Positions 24,625-33,541 of a stretch of DNA of 64,000 nt are shown piece by piece. The notes beneath the pieces are model-generated. The model worked only from the letters and a program-made list of their open reading frames with translations. It was not told the origin of the DNA and did no database searches. Location: contig NZ_CP053985.1 in the NCBI RefSeq assembly GCF_013267355.1, positions 6,262,001 through 6,326,000 on the forward strand. The letters run 5' to 3'. Position 1 is the stretch's first letter; each line of letters starts with the position of its first letter. The position numbers and the translations under genes were made by a program. Source of the stretch: Achromobacter pestifer. GTDB lineage: Bacteria > Pseudomonadota > Gammaproteobacteria > Burkholderiales > Burkholderiaceae_B.

Positions 24625-25596
24625 ATGTTCATATTTGCAAAGCACTTGGCCAGGCTGGGCTTGATGGCAATGTATTGCCTGCCGGCTTGGGCCCAGGCCA
24701 CCTTTCCGACACACGCCGTGGTGGCGGTTTCCCCCTTCGCCGCCGGCGGACCGAACGACACCTCGCTGCGTCTCATCCTCCAGGGGATGGCCGCCAGGTT
24801 CGGCGGGGACTACGTGGTCGAAAACAAGCCCGGGGCAACGACGCGCATCGCCAATCAGTACGTGGCCCGTGCCAAGCCTGACGGGCACACCTGGCTCTAT
24901 GCGGCGGCGCCCATCGCGAATTTCGCGGCTGCCAATGTCAAGACGTCCTACGACCTCCGGAAGGACTTCGCGTTCATCGGCCCGGTTGTTGTCACGCCGC
25001 TGTTTCTGGTGGTCAAGGCGGACAGCCCCTACCGTAACGTCGCAGACTTTGTCAGCGCTGCGCGCAGCCGCCCGGACGGCGTGACGTTCGCGAACTCCGG
25101 CTACGGGGCCTCGCCGCACCTGACCGCGGAATTGTTCTCGATGAAGGCGGGATTCAAGCTGCTGCCGATCCAGATGAAGGGCGATGCCGCCTCCTACATC
25201 GAACTTCTGGCAGGGCGCGTGGATGCGACGTTGACCTCGCTGACCGGCGCCTTGCCATTCATCCGCGAGGGGCGCCTGCGTGTGCTGGCCGTCGCCTCGC
25301 CCGAACGTTCCAGGATCTATCCGGACGCCCCCACGTTCAAGGAAGCCGGATATCCCGATGTGGTCGGGTTCGGCTGGTTCGGCCTGCTTGCGCCGAAGGA
25401 GACTCCAGCCGATGTGGTGCAACTGGTCAATCATCGAATCAATGAGTTGGCTTCCGATGCGGCCTTTACGGAACGACTGCTGTCCACCGGCGTGGAAATT
25501 GCGCCCCAGACGCCTGAACAATTCAAGCAATTCGTGAACGAGGAGGTCCGCAAGTGGGGCGAGGTCATGAAAGAAAACAACATCAAGCTGGATTGA
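24625..25596 (+). CDS. Bug-family (TctC-like) periplasmic solute-binding protein
   Basis: 323 residues. The start at 24625 (MFIFAKHLARLG) follows GGAGAC; a longer open frame upstream lacks a signal sequence. The signal peptide ends near PAWAQATF. Family motifs are FAAGGPNDTSLRLI, VVENKPGATTRIANQYVARAKPDGHTW and the GYGASPHLTAELF segment. Bug proteins bind carboxylates such as citrate, nicotinate or terephthalate in the periplasm, and most in this lineage are orphans without adjacent tctAB permease genes; none is seen here. The downstream MBL-fold hydrolase starts 11 bases later, so uptake or sensing of the locus substrate is likely. Confidence 0.9.
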   Translation: MFIFAKHLARLGLMAMYCLPAWAQATFPTHAVVAVSPFAAGGPNDTSLRLILQGMAARFGGDYVVENKPGATTRIANQYVARAKPDGHTWLYAAAPIANFAAANVKTSYDLRKDFAFIGPVVVTPLFLVVKADSPYRNVADFVSAARSRPDGVTFANSGYGASPHLTAELFSMKAGFKLLPIQMKGDAASYIELLAGRVDATLTSLTGALPFIREGRLRVLAVASPERSRIYPDAPTFKEAGYPDVVGFGWFGLLAPKETPADVVQLVNHRINELASDAAFTERLLSTGVEIAPQTPEQFKQFVNEEVRKWGEVMKENNIKLD

Positions 25597-25607
25597 GGAG
25601 GAACGAG

Positions 25608-26900
25608 ATGCAAGGTGCTGATGCAGTCAAGAAGGGGACGGCAGGGGTCGTGCTGTTCGACAACCCCGTCCGCAGGGACATCGTCAAGGGCATCCACACG
25701 ATCGGAGGGCAGGGGAATTCGCTTGCCATCGAGACAGGCCGCGGCGTCGTAGTGGTGGACGCCGGACCGGGAGGCAAGATCACGGCGGCGATGATCGCGA
25801 ATCTGCGCGCCATCACTCAAGCGCCCGTCCATGCCATCGTCTACAGCCACGGGCACAACGGCTACAACTCGGGCGTTTCCGCCTGGCGCGAGCATGCGGA
25901 ATCGCGCGGCGAAGCCGCACCGGTCTTGATTGGACACCGCGGCGTTGCGCGACGCTATGGCCGATACGTGGAGACGGCTGGTTTGCAGCAATGGTTGAAC
26001 GGCCGGCAATTCCGCAGGGAATTCAAAGCGTACGCGGCCGACGCGTTCCCGTCGCCCGACGTTCAGTTCGAAGATTTTCTTTCGCTGGACTGCGGCGACC
26101 GCCGCGTCGAACTGATACATGCGCCCTCGGAAACCGATGACAGCATTGCGGTATGGCTGCCCCAGGATCGATTCCTGTATGCGGGACCCGCATTCATCCG
26201 TAGCATCCCGAACGCCGGGACGCCGCTGCGCACCTTCCGGGATCCGATGCGTTGGGCGGAATCCCTGGAGCGCCTTCAGGCGCTCGGCGCCACCATTCTG
26301 ATGCCGGAATTCGGTGATCCTGTGACGCGCCCCGAAGAGATACAGGCAGCGTTTTCGGTCACCGTCCGGGCATTGCGCTACCTGCGCGCGGAGGTGGTGG
26401 CGCGCATGAACCAGGGCATGGACGAGCGGGATATCCTGGCGGACATGTCCTATCCGGCCGAGATCTTCGGTCACCCGTTCCTGCGGCCGATTTACGGCTG
26501 TCCGGAGTACATCGTGCGGGAGATCTGGCGTTCTGAGAACGGCTGGTGGGACCGCAACCCAACCACGCTGCATCCGGCGCATCCGCAGGCGGTTGCCGCC
26601 GCGTTGCGTGCCGCATTGGGCGACGTCGAGTCGGTGCTGAACCACGCGCGGACCTTGCAGCGACAGGGAGAAACGCAGCTGGCTTTGCATGTGGTCAACC
26701 TGGTGGCGTCAAGCCAGGACGACGATCCGCAAACCCTGCAAGCCCGCGAACTGAAGGCGGAACTGTGCGTGGAACGCGCTGCGCAAATGCCGTCCATCGT
26801 ATCGCGCAACATACTGCTCAGCAGCGCTGAGGACGTGCTTGGTCTGCCTATCGGAACGCGCCGGGCGGACGACCCCGCGTTCGAATTTTCCTGGAACTAG
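25608..26900 (+). CDS. MBL-fold hydrolase with alkylsulfatase-like dimerisation domain, copy 2
   Basis: 430 residues starting at MQGADAVKKG behind a strong GAGGAGGAAC site. It is clearly paralogous to the protein at 23156: both share GGQGNSL, DAGPGG/DSGPGG, YSHGH, H-A-P-x-E-T-D-D, WRSENGWW and the QGETQLALHVV region. The metal motif again reads HGHNGY (His81, His83, Gly85, Tyr86) instead of HxHxDH, so the deviation is shared rather than random decay. Predicted hydrolysis of an ester, sulfate ester or lactone is a guess from the fold. It sits in an operon with the Bug gene upstream (11 bases) and the alpha/beta hydrolase 3 bases downstream. Confidence 0.82.
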   Translation: MQGADAVKKGTAGVVLFDNPVRRDIVKGIHTIGGQGNSLAIETGRGVVVVDAGPGGKITAAMIANLRAITQAPVHAIVYSHGHNGYNSGVSAWREHAESRGEAAPVLIGHRGVARRYGRYVETAGLQQWLNGRQFRREFKAYAADAFPSPDVQFEDFLSLDCGDRRVELIHAPSETDDSIAVWLPQDRFLYAGPAFIRSIPNAGTPLRTFRDPMRWAESLERLQALGATILMPEFGDPVTRPEEIQAAFSVTVRALRYLRAEVVARMNQGMDERDILADMSYPAEIFGHPFLRPIYGCPEYIVREIWRSENGWWDRNPTTLHPAHPQAVAAALRAALGDVESVLNHARTLQRQGETQLALHVVNLVASSQDDDPQTLQARELKAELCVERAAQMPSIVSRNILLSSAEDVLGLPIGTRRADDPAFEFSWN

Positions 26901-26903
26901 GTG

Positions 26904-27824
26904 ATGGAAAAGATACTTGACCACCGCGAAATCCGTCATGGGCGCGTGCTCGCCCATGAGGTATCCCTGCATTACGCGGAATGCGGCGACCCGGCGAATC
27001 CGCTGATGCTGTTCATCCATGGCTTTCCCGAGGCATGGTTCGCGTGGCGCGAGCAGATGCGCCATTTCGGCGACAGATATCATGTCGTTGCAGTCGACAC
27101 CCGCGGCATCAACGAGTCCGACAAGCCCGGAGAGGTCGAAGACTACCGCATCAAGCCTCTGGTCAAAGACATCGTCGCCCTGATCGAGGCGCTGGGCCAC
27201 GACCGCTGCATCCTGGTGGGACACGATTGGGGCGGCGCAATCGCCTGCGCCGTGGCGCTGGAGGCTCCGCACCGGCTGCTCCGGCTGGTTCTCATCAATG
27301 CGGTGCATCCAGTCCTGTTCGCGCGCCAACTGCTGCGCAATCCCGCGCAGCAGGCTGCCAGCCAGTACATGCTGGATTTTCGCCGCGAGAATTTCGCGGA
27401 AACTGTCCAACAGGATGATTGCGCCTACTTGAAGGCGATGCTCTCCGAGAATGGAAACAGGCCGGATTGGCTGAACGACACGGCGCTGCAGGAATACCGC
27501 GCGGCGTGGTCGCGTCCAGGCACGGTGGCTTCGGGTCTCAACTATTACAAGGCGACGGCGCTGTACCCCGGCAACGATGCTCAGCTGGCCGAAGTCGCCG
27601 ACGCCAACGCCGATGCGTTCATTCTGCGCATGCCCACGCTCGTGCTCTGGGGGACGGGAGACCGCTATCTGCTTGCCGGCTGCCTAGATGGATTGGAGCA
27701 ATTCATACCGGATCTGCAACTGCATACGCGCGACGATGCCTCGCACTGGATCGCGCACGAAAAGCCTGAATGGATAAATACGATGATAGAAACCTTTGCG
27801 CTTGGCGCCAGGGCAGGGGAGTGA
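26904..27824 (+). CDS. alpha/beta hydrolase, epoxide-hydrolase/dehalogenase type
   Basis: 306 residues. The oxyanion segment HGFPEAWFAWREQM, the DTRGINESDKP loop and the nucleophile elbow VGHDWGGA with Asp108 place it with soluble epoxide hydrolases and haloalkane or fluoroacetate dehalogenases, not with Ser esterases. The acid is likely in WGTGDRYL and the catalytic base is the His in ASHWIAHEKP. GTG 26901 and ATG 26904 are both possible; ATG is taken. The gene follows the MBL hydrolase stop by three bases and precedes the acyl-CoA synthetase by four. It may open an epoxide or remove a halogen in the locus pathway, which is inference. Confidence 0.82.
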   Translation: MEKILDHREIRHGRVLAHEVSLHYAECGDPANPLMLFIHGFPEAWFAWREQMRHFGDRYHVVAVDTRGINESDKPGEVEDYRIKPLVKDIVALIEALGHDRCILVGHDWGGAIACAVALEAPHRLLRLVLINAVHPVLFARQLLRNPAQQAASQYMLDFRRENFAETVQQDDCAYLKAMLSENGNRPDWLNDTALQEYRAAWSRPGTVASGLNYYKATALYPGNDAQLAEVADANADAFILRMPTLVLWGTGDRYLLAGCLDGLEQFIPDLQLHTRDDASHWIAHEKPEWINTMIETFALGARAGE

Positions 27825-27828
27825 CACC

Positions 27829-29958
27829 GTGAGCGATATGCATCTGCTCTCCCGCCTGTTCTATCCCAGAAGCATCGCCATCGTGGGCGCGTCCTCGTCG
27901 CCGACCAAGATCGGCGCGGTGCCCGTATCGCTGCTTGCGCAACACGGCTACGGCGGCAAGCTCTATCCCATTAATCCGGCCGCCGCGACGGTGCAGGGCA
28001 TGCCTGCATACGAATCGCTGACTGCCGTGAAGGCGCCGGTGGACCTGGCGATCGTTTCGGTGCCGGCGGCGCGGGTGTTGCCGGTACTGCATGAAGCGCT
28101 GGAACTGGGCACAAAGAACTTCGTGCTGTTCTCATCAGGTTTCGCCGAAGCCGGAGAAGCAGGGCGACTTCAGCAACAACAGCTGGCCGATTTGGCGCTT
28201 GATCACGGGGCCAACATACTTGGGCCGAACTGCCTGGGCTACATGAACATACGGGAGCGCGTTTACGCCACATTCTGCACCGGGCCGGCCGGAGGATTGG
28301 TGCTGCCGGGCAACGTAGCCATCGTTTCGCAAAGCGGGGCGTTCGCCGGCTACGCATACACCTTGGCTCGCGAGCGCGGCCTGGGCCTGTCGCATTGGAT
28401 CACCACCGGCAACCAGTGCAGCATCGACGTCGCCGACTGCATCGCCTGGCTGGCGGGCGACCCGCAAACGCGCGTCATCATGGTCTATATGGAAGGTTGC
28501 ACGGACGGCGAAAAGCTCAAGAATGCTCTGGCCAAGGCATACGCCGCCGGCAAGCCAGTCATGGCCTGCAAAGTTGGACGGACAGCGTCGGGGGCCCAGG
28601 CGGCCGCGTCGCATACCGCCGCCATGGCGGGCGATGACGCCGTCTATTCCGCCTTGTTCAAGCAATATGGGGTTATCCGTGCTTACACCGTCGAGGAATT
28701 CTTCAATCTGGGCTACGCCTTTTCCGTGGCGGACGCATTGCCTTCGAACCGGGACGTCGGATTGCTGACTATGTCGGGCGGCGTGGGCGCGCTGATGGCG
28801 GACGATGCACAGATCGCAGGCCTGACCATGTCGCCGTTGCCCGAAGCAGCCAGGCAGTCGATCTTGCGCAGGGTGCCATTCGCCGGCGTGAACAATCCGG
28901 TGGACATCACAGGGCAAGCCACGTCCGAGATGGACCTTCTGTCGTATACGGCTCGACTGATGCTGGACGAAGGGAGGTACGGGTCCCTGGTGGTCTTCGT
29001 GGGTGCTGTCGCCGCATCTCCGGCGCTTTGGCCGCATATACGCGAGTTCGTCCGCGATATCCGCAGCGCCTATCCCGACACGCCGCTTGTGCTCAGTTGC
29101 GCGATCGCCCCGGCCAACAAGCGGGACCTGGAGTCCTTGGGGTGTCTCGTGTTTTCCGACCCCAGCACGGCCATCCATATGGTTCGCGCCTTATGTTCCC
29201 GCCGCGACGTCAGACCGCCGCGCGGCCTGCCTGGCAAGACAGCCATCGGGGCCGTCGCATTTCCGCAGCGCCTGGGCGAAGCGGCATCGTTCGCGCTGCT
29301 TGAGACCGCCGGCATACCGACGGTCTGCGCGACGGTATGCGCGAATCCCGGGGAAGCCGTCGCGGCCGCGCGGCGGGCGGGCTATCCGGTCGCCATGAAA
29401 ATCGCGTCGGCGGACATCGTGCACAAGAGCGATGTAGGTGGCGTACGCCTCGCCATCGCCGACGACGCGAGCGTCGAATCAGCATTCAGCGAGATAGTGG
29501 CCGCCGTGGCCGCCAATGCGCCTGCGTCGACATTGGACGGCGTCCTGGTTGCGCCGATGGTGCAGGGCGGTGTCGAATGCATTCTGGGCGCCCATATCGA
29601 TCCGGTATTCGGCCCGGTAGTGATGTTCGGCCTGGGAGGCGTATTCGTGGAGGTCCTGAAGGATGTCAGCTTCCGGCTGGCGCCGATAGACGAGGACGAG
29701 GCGCGCAGCATGGTGGCTGAAATACGGGGCGCGGCCCTGTTGGCCGGTGCGCGCGGAGCAGCGCCGTCCGACATTCAGGCGCTTTGCCGCGCCATCGCCG
29801 CGCTATCGGAGTTTGCCAGCGCGAATCGGGAAGGCTTGTCCTCCATCGACGTGAACCCGCTCGCAGTCCTTCCGCAGGGCAGCGGCTGCATCGCGCTTGA
29901 CGCCGTCATCGTCCCGCGGGCCGAAGGCGGTGCTCATCAGGTTGAAAATATCAGTTGA
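27829..29958 (+). CDS. acyl-CoA synthetase, NDP-forming (fused alpha-beta)
   Basis: 709 residues starting at GTG 27829 with GGGGAG eight bases upstream. The N-terminal CoA-binding Rossmann domain has PRSIAIVGASSSPTKIGAVP. Next are succinyl-CoA-ligase-like domains with LGPNCLGYMN, SQSGAFAGYAYT and the phospho-His loop ASHTAAMAGDD. The C-terminal ATP-grasp domain has KSDVGGVRLAI and DVNPLAV. It forms acyl-CoA from a carboxylic acid, CoA and ATP with ADP release, through a phosphohistidine intermediate. As last gene of the locus it would activate the acid released by the upstream hydrolases. The specific acid is unknown. It converges on the DMT exporter gene with a 43-base gap. Confidence 0.88.
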   Translation: MSDMHLLSRLFYPRSIAIVGASSSPTKIGAVPVSLLAQHGYGGKLYPINPAAATVQGMPAYESLTAVKAPVDLAIVSVPAARVLPVLHEALELGTKNFVLFSSGFAEAGEAGRLQQQQLADLALDHGANILGPNCLGYMNIRERVYATFCTGPAGGLVLPGNVAIVSQSGAFAGYAYTLARERGLGLSHWITTGNQCSIDVADCIAWLAGDPQTRVIMVYMEGCTDGEKLKNALAKAYAAGKPVMACKVGRTASGAQAAASHTAAMAGDDAVYSALFKQYGVIRAYTVEEFFNLGYAFSVADALPSNRDVGLLTMSGGVGALMADDAQIAGLTMSPLPEAARQSILRRVPFAGVNNPVDITGQATSEMDLLSYTARLMLDEGRYGSLVVFVGAVAASPALWPHIREFVRDIRSAYPDTPLVLSCAIAPANKRDLESLGCLVFSDPSTAIHMVRALCSRRDVRPPRGLPGKTAIGAVAFPQRLGEAASFALLETAGIPTVCATVCANPGEAVAAARRAGYPVAMKIASADIVHKSDVGGVRLAIADDASVESAFSEIVAAVAANAPASTLDGVLVAPMVQGGVECILGAHIDPVFGPVVMFGLGGVFVEVLKDVSFRLAPIDEDEARSMVAEIRGAALLAGARGAAPSDIQALCRAIAALSEFASANREGLSSIDVNPLAVLPQGSGCIALDAVIVPRAEGGAHQVENIS

Positions 29959-30001
29959 TCGAACATCGAGACACGCTGGCGAGGAGGGCGGTGGCGAAAG
30001 C

Positions 30002-31093
30002 CTATGCCTTCCTCGCGCGGATTCCATGGCCTGGCCCGTGACGATGCCGGTGATGAATATCCGGATAGTGGAGATGCGTGTGCGTCAGGGCTTCATGCCG
30101 GTGTGGATGCGCATGCGGCTCGACGCCATCCCAGGCAAAGGAATGCGCGTGCTGGTGGTGTTCGTCGTGCACGTGCCGGTGGCTATGTTCCATGGGTTCA
30201 TGGGTATGCTCATGCGCATGCCGTTCGCGCAGATGCAACCAGACGCCCAGCGCCATCAGGGCGGCGGCGGGCCAGAATAGCGGGCCAGGGTTTTCAGGCA
30301 ACAAGATGAAGGAAAGCGCCACTCCGAACAGCGGCGCCACCGAAAAGTAGGCCCCCGTCCTGGCGGTTCCCAACGTCCGAAGCGCCAGAACGAACAGTGT
30401 CAGGCTCAAGCCATACCCAAGGAATCCCACGACCAGGCTGGCGCCCACCATGGCGAACGGCGGAAACTCGGCCCCGCCGAGCAGCGCCAGGCTGGTAGTG
30501 ACCGCTCCCGCAGCCAAGCCTTTCAGCCCCGCGATCAACATGGCGTCATGGGTGGCGACCCGACGGGTCAGGTTGTTGTCCACGGCCCAGCAAAGGCAAG
30601 CGCCCGCGATGAGCAGCGCCCCGGATGACAATGCCGCGCCGCCGGGCTCCCAGGACAGCAAGATCCCGCCCAGAACGATCGCAATCATACCCAGCACGAT
30701 CTGGCGGTCGGCGTTTTCCTTGAACACGCACCAGGCAATGATGGCAGTGAACACGCCCTCGATATTCAGCAAGAGCGAGGCCGAGGCGCCGCTCGTCTGG
30801 GTCAGCCCAAGCATCAGCAGCGCTGGACCGAGTACCCCGCCTGCCACAATCGCGCCCGCCAGCCAGGGCAGGTCTGTCCGCGGAATGCGCCACGAACGCC
30901 CGGCTTCCGGACTTTCGAGACGGCCGATACGCCGTAGCGTCAGCAAGATGCCCAGGCCCAGGCCGCTGCCCAGATAGAGCAGCCCAGCCAGCAGCAGCGG
31001 CGTGACGCCTTCGACCAAGGTCTTGGCGAGCGGTGTGCTGGCGCCAAACAGTAACGCTGCGGCCAGCGCCGGGGATGCTGAGCGGATCGACAT
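30002..31093 (-). CDS. EamA/DMT-family exporter with His-rich C-terminal tail
   Basis: 363 residues from MSIRSASPALAA. Ten hydrophobic helices form two EamA repeats (LLFGASTPLAKTLVEGVTPLLLAGLLY; ALRTLGTARTGAYFSVAPLFG). The last about 75 residues are a soluble tail with roughly 25 His in HxH, HH and HRH patterns (HAHEHTHEPMEHSH, HHRHRHGPGH), which looks like a metal-binding extension. DMT members move metabolites or drugs. The tail and the position divergent from the chromate operon suggest a metal or oxyanion link, but nothing proves it. The 118-base upstream region is shared with chrB and carries several inverted repeats. Confidence 0.8.
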   Translation of the reverse strand: MSIRSASPALAAALLFGASTPLAKTLVEGVTPLLLAGLLYLGSGLGLGILLTLRRIGRLESPEAGRSWRIPRTDLPWLAGAIVAGGVLGPALLMLGLTQTSGASASLLLNIEGVFTAIIAWCVFKENADRQIVLGMIAIVLGGILLSWEPGGAALSSGALLIAGACLCWAVDNNLTRRVATHDAMLIAGLKGLAAGAVTTSLALLGGAEFPPFAMVGASLVVGFLGYGLSLTLFVLALRTLGTARTGAYFSVAPLFGVALSFILLPENPGPLFWPAAALMALGVWLHLRERHAHEHTHEPMEHSHRHVHDEHHQHAHSFAWDGVEPHAHPHRHEALTHTHLHYPDIHHRHRHGPGHGIRARKA

Positions 31094-31130
31094 GAGGGTA
31101 GCCGTCCAATGAACCAAAGGGCCGCGGAAA

Positions 31131-31191
31131 AAGTAGTTTAGCTAAACAATAATAAGTAGATATCTCTACTTATTTGTTCTATTGTCTACTT
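31131..31191. promoter_or_regulatory. chr control region: four AAGTAG half-sites and two palindromes
   Basis: AAGTAG occurs at 31131-31136 and 31154-31159, and its complement CTACTT at 31166-31171 and 31186-31191. The inner pair forms a perfect 10-base-arm dyad, AATAAGTAGA and TCTACTTATT with a 4-base spacer (31151-31174). A separate perfect palindrome GTTTAGCTAAAC lies at 31136-31147. The stretch is AT-rich and lies between the divergent exporter and chrB genes, ending 21 bases before the chrB start. Probable operator for ChrB. Confidence 0.6.
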
Positions 31192-31211
31192 AAACATAGT
31201 GAGTTCACCCC

Positions 31212-32153
31212 ATGAACTGGCTGACGCTTGTCCTTTCGCTCCCCACTGAAAACGCCACCGCCCGCATGCGCGCGTGGCGCGCCCTGAAGTCCTGCGGAGC
31301 CGCCGTGTTGCGCGATGGGGTCTATCTGCTGCCCGCAGGGAATGGCAACGACACCCTGGCTGGCATTGCGCGGGACGTGCGCGAAAACGGGGGCACTGCC
31401 TATCTCCTGCAAGCAGCCGCCAGCGCAGATGAGGAAGGCGAGTTCCAGGCGCTGTTCGACCGTTCGGCGGACTACGCCGAGCTTTTGCAGGAGGTTGCGC
31501 GCTTTCGCACTTCGCTGACATCCGACAACGCCATGGACACACTCAAGCAGACCCGCAAGCTGCGCAAGAAGTACGCCCAGATATCGGACATCGATTTTTT
31601 CGCCGGAGAGGCGCAGCGCCAAACGGACGGGGCGTTAAGGGAACTGGAAGAGGGCGCAAACCGTGCGCTATCGCCTGATGAACCGCACGCGGCGGCGGAA
31701 GGCGCCATTCCCCGCCTGTCGATCGCGGACTATCAAGGCCGCAGCTGGGCCACACGGGCGCGCCCCTGGGTGGATCGCTTGGCCAGCGCCTGGCTGATCC
31801 GCCGATACATCGATCCAGAGGCTCGCATTCTCTGGCTGCAATCCACAACGGATCGTCCCGCTGAAGCCTTGGGTTTCGACTTTGATGGCGCCGCGTTTTC
31901 GCATGTGGGCGCCAAAGTGACTTTTGAAACGCTGTTGGCAGCGTTTGGCTTGCAGCACCCCGCATTGGATCGTCTGGGGGCCATCGTTCACTACCTGGAT
32001 GTAGGCGGCGTGCAGCCGTCAGAAGCGGCCGGCGTGGAGCAGATCCTGGCTGGCTTGCGCGACACGATCGCCACCGACGACCAGTTGCTCGCGCTGGCCA
32101 GCGGGGTGTTCGACGGTTTGGCGGCCAGCTTCGCGAAGGAGGGCGGCAAATGA
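31212..32153 (+). CDS. chrB: ChrB chromate-sensing regulator
   Basis: 313 residues with a two-part ChrB architecture. The N-terminal part starts MNWLTLVLSLPTENATARMRAWRALKSCGAAVLRDGVYLLPAG, and the C-terminal ChrB domain has WATRARPWVDRLASAWLIRRYIDPEARILWL and FSHVGAKVTFETLLAAFGL. ChrB represses or otherwise controls the chromate operon and responds to chromate; the N-terminal part binds DNA. It leads the operon and overlaps chrA by four bases (ATGA). A third ORF downstream (33542) carries the C-terminal domain alone. Length is full for the family. Confidence 0.9.
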   Translation: MNWLTLVLSLPTENATARMRAWRALKSCGAAVLRDGVYLLPAGNGNDTLAGIARDVRENGGTAYLLQAAASADEEGEFQALFDRSADYAELLQEVARFRTSLTSDNAMDTLKQTRKLRKKYAQISDIDFFAGEAQRQTDGALRELEEGANRALSPDEPHAAAEGAIPRLSIADYQGRSWATRARPWVDRLASAWLIRRYIDPEARILWLQSTTDRPAEALGFDFDGAAFSHVGAKVTFETLLAAFGLQHPALDRLGAIVHYLDVGGVQPSEAAGVEQILAGLRDTIATDDQLLALASGVFDGLAASFAKEGGK

Positions 32154-33532
32154 AATCCACCGTGCCGGACAGCGGCGCGCCGCCGATTGACTCGACTCCG
32201 GCCGCCATGGAGCTGCCGCAGCAGGTCAGCCTGCGCCTGGCGTTCTGGTTCTGGTTGAAACTGGGATTCATCAGCTTCGGTGGCCCCGCTGGCCAGATCG
32301 CCATCATGCACGCCGAGCTGGTGGAGCGCCGGCGCTGGATCAGCGAGCGCCGCTTCCTGCATGCGCTGAACTACTGCATGCTGCTGCCGGGCCCGGAGGC
32401 CCAGCAGTTGGCCACCTACATCGGGTGGCTGCTGCACCGGACACGGGGCGGAATCGTCGCGGGAGCGCTATTCGTGCTGCCGTCATTGTTCATCCTGATC
32501 GGCTTGTCTTGGGTGTATGTCGCCTACGGCGACGTCCCCCTGGTCGCCGGCCTGTTTTACGGCATCAAGCCGGCAGTGACCGCAATCGTGCTGCACGCCG
32601 CGCACCGCATCGGATCGCGCGCGCTCAAGAATCCCGTGCTGTGGAGCATCGCGGGCGCGGCCTTCGTGGCGATCTTCGCCATGAACGTGCCTTTTCCGCT
32701 GATCGTGGCCGCCGCCGCATTGATCGGCTTCGCCGGCGGCAAGCAATGGCCGCAGTACTTCCGCACTGGCGCGCGGCATGGTTCCGGCGCCCAGAGCTAC
32801 GGCCCGGCGCTGATCGACGACGACACGCCCACGCCGGCCCACGCTCGATTCCGCTGGCCGCGCCTGGGGGCAATCATAGGGATGGGGCTGCTCCTATGGG
32901 CAGCGCCGATGGCAATCCTGACGGCAATGCATGGTTGGCACGGTGCGTACACGCAAATGGGCTGGTTCTTCACCAAGGCTGCCTTCCTGACCTTCGGCGG
33001 CGCCTACGCGGTGCTTCCGTACATCTATCAAGGCGCCGTGGATACCTACGCGTGGCTGACGCCGACCCAGATGATAGATGGCCTGGCGCTGGGCGAAACC
33101 ACGCCAGGACCGCTCATCATGGTGGTCGCCTTCGTCGGCTTTGTGGGCGGATACGCCAAAGCGCTGCTGGGCCCCGAAACGCTGTTCCTGGCCGGCGCGC
33201 TGGCCGCGACGATCGTCACCTGGTTCACCTTCCTGCCGTCGTTCCTGTTCATCCTGGCGGGCGGCCCGTTGGTCGAAGCCACCAAGGAAGACCTGAAATT
33301 CACCGCGCCGCTCACCGCCATCACCGCGGCGGTGGTCGGCGTCATCCTCAACCTGGCGGTATTTTTTGGCTATCACGTCCTGTGGCCGGCAGGCCTGGCA
33401 GGGCGGTTCGACCTGGGCTCGGCGCTGATCGCGCTGGGAGCCGCCATCGCATTGTTCGGATTCAAGCGCGGTGTCATCGAGGTCATTGCGGCCTGCGCCG
33501 TCATTGGCCTTGTCGTGAAACTCACCCTATGA
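32150..33532 (+). CDS. chrA: ChrA chromate efflux transporter (long, two-domain CHR)
   Basis: 460-residue inner-membrane protein of the CHR superfamily with two homologous halves. The first half has LKLGFISFGGPAGQIAIMHAELVERRRWI and ALNYCMLLPGPEAQQLATYIG. The second has TKAAFLTFGGAYAVLPYIYQGAV and LALGETTPGPLIMVVAFVGFVGG. About ten to twelve hydrophobic helices are visible. It exports chromate from the cytoplasm using the membrane potential. It is coupled to chrB by a 4-base overlap and followed 9 bases later by the small ChrB-domain gene. Full-length and without frame disruption. Confidence 0.93.
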   Translation: MKSTVPDSGAPPIDSTPAAMELPQQVSLRLAFWFWLKLGFISFGGPAGQIAIMHAELVERRRWISERRFLHALNYCMLLPGPEAQQLATYIGWLLHRTRGGIVAGALFVLPSLFILIGLSWVYVAYGDVPLVAGLFYGIKPAVTAIVLHAAHRIGSRALKNPVLWSIAGAAFVAIFAMNVPFPLIVAAAALIGFAGGKQWPQYFRTGARHGSGAQSYGPALIDDDTPTPAHARFRWPRLGAIIGMGLLLWAAPMAILTAMHGWHGAYTQMGWFFTKAAFLTFGGAYAVLPYIYQGAVDTYAWLTPTQMIDGLALGETTPGPLIMVVAFVGFVGGYAKALLGPETLFLAGALAATIVTWFTFLPSFLFILAGGPLVEATKEDLKFTAPLTAITAAVVGVILNLAVFFGYHVLWPAGLAGRFDLGSALIALGAAIALFGFKRGVIEVIAACAVIGLVVKLTL

Positions 33533-33541
33533 GGTAGCGCC

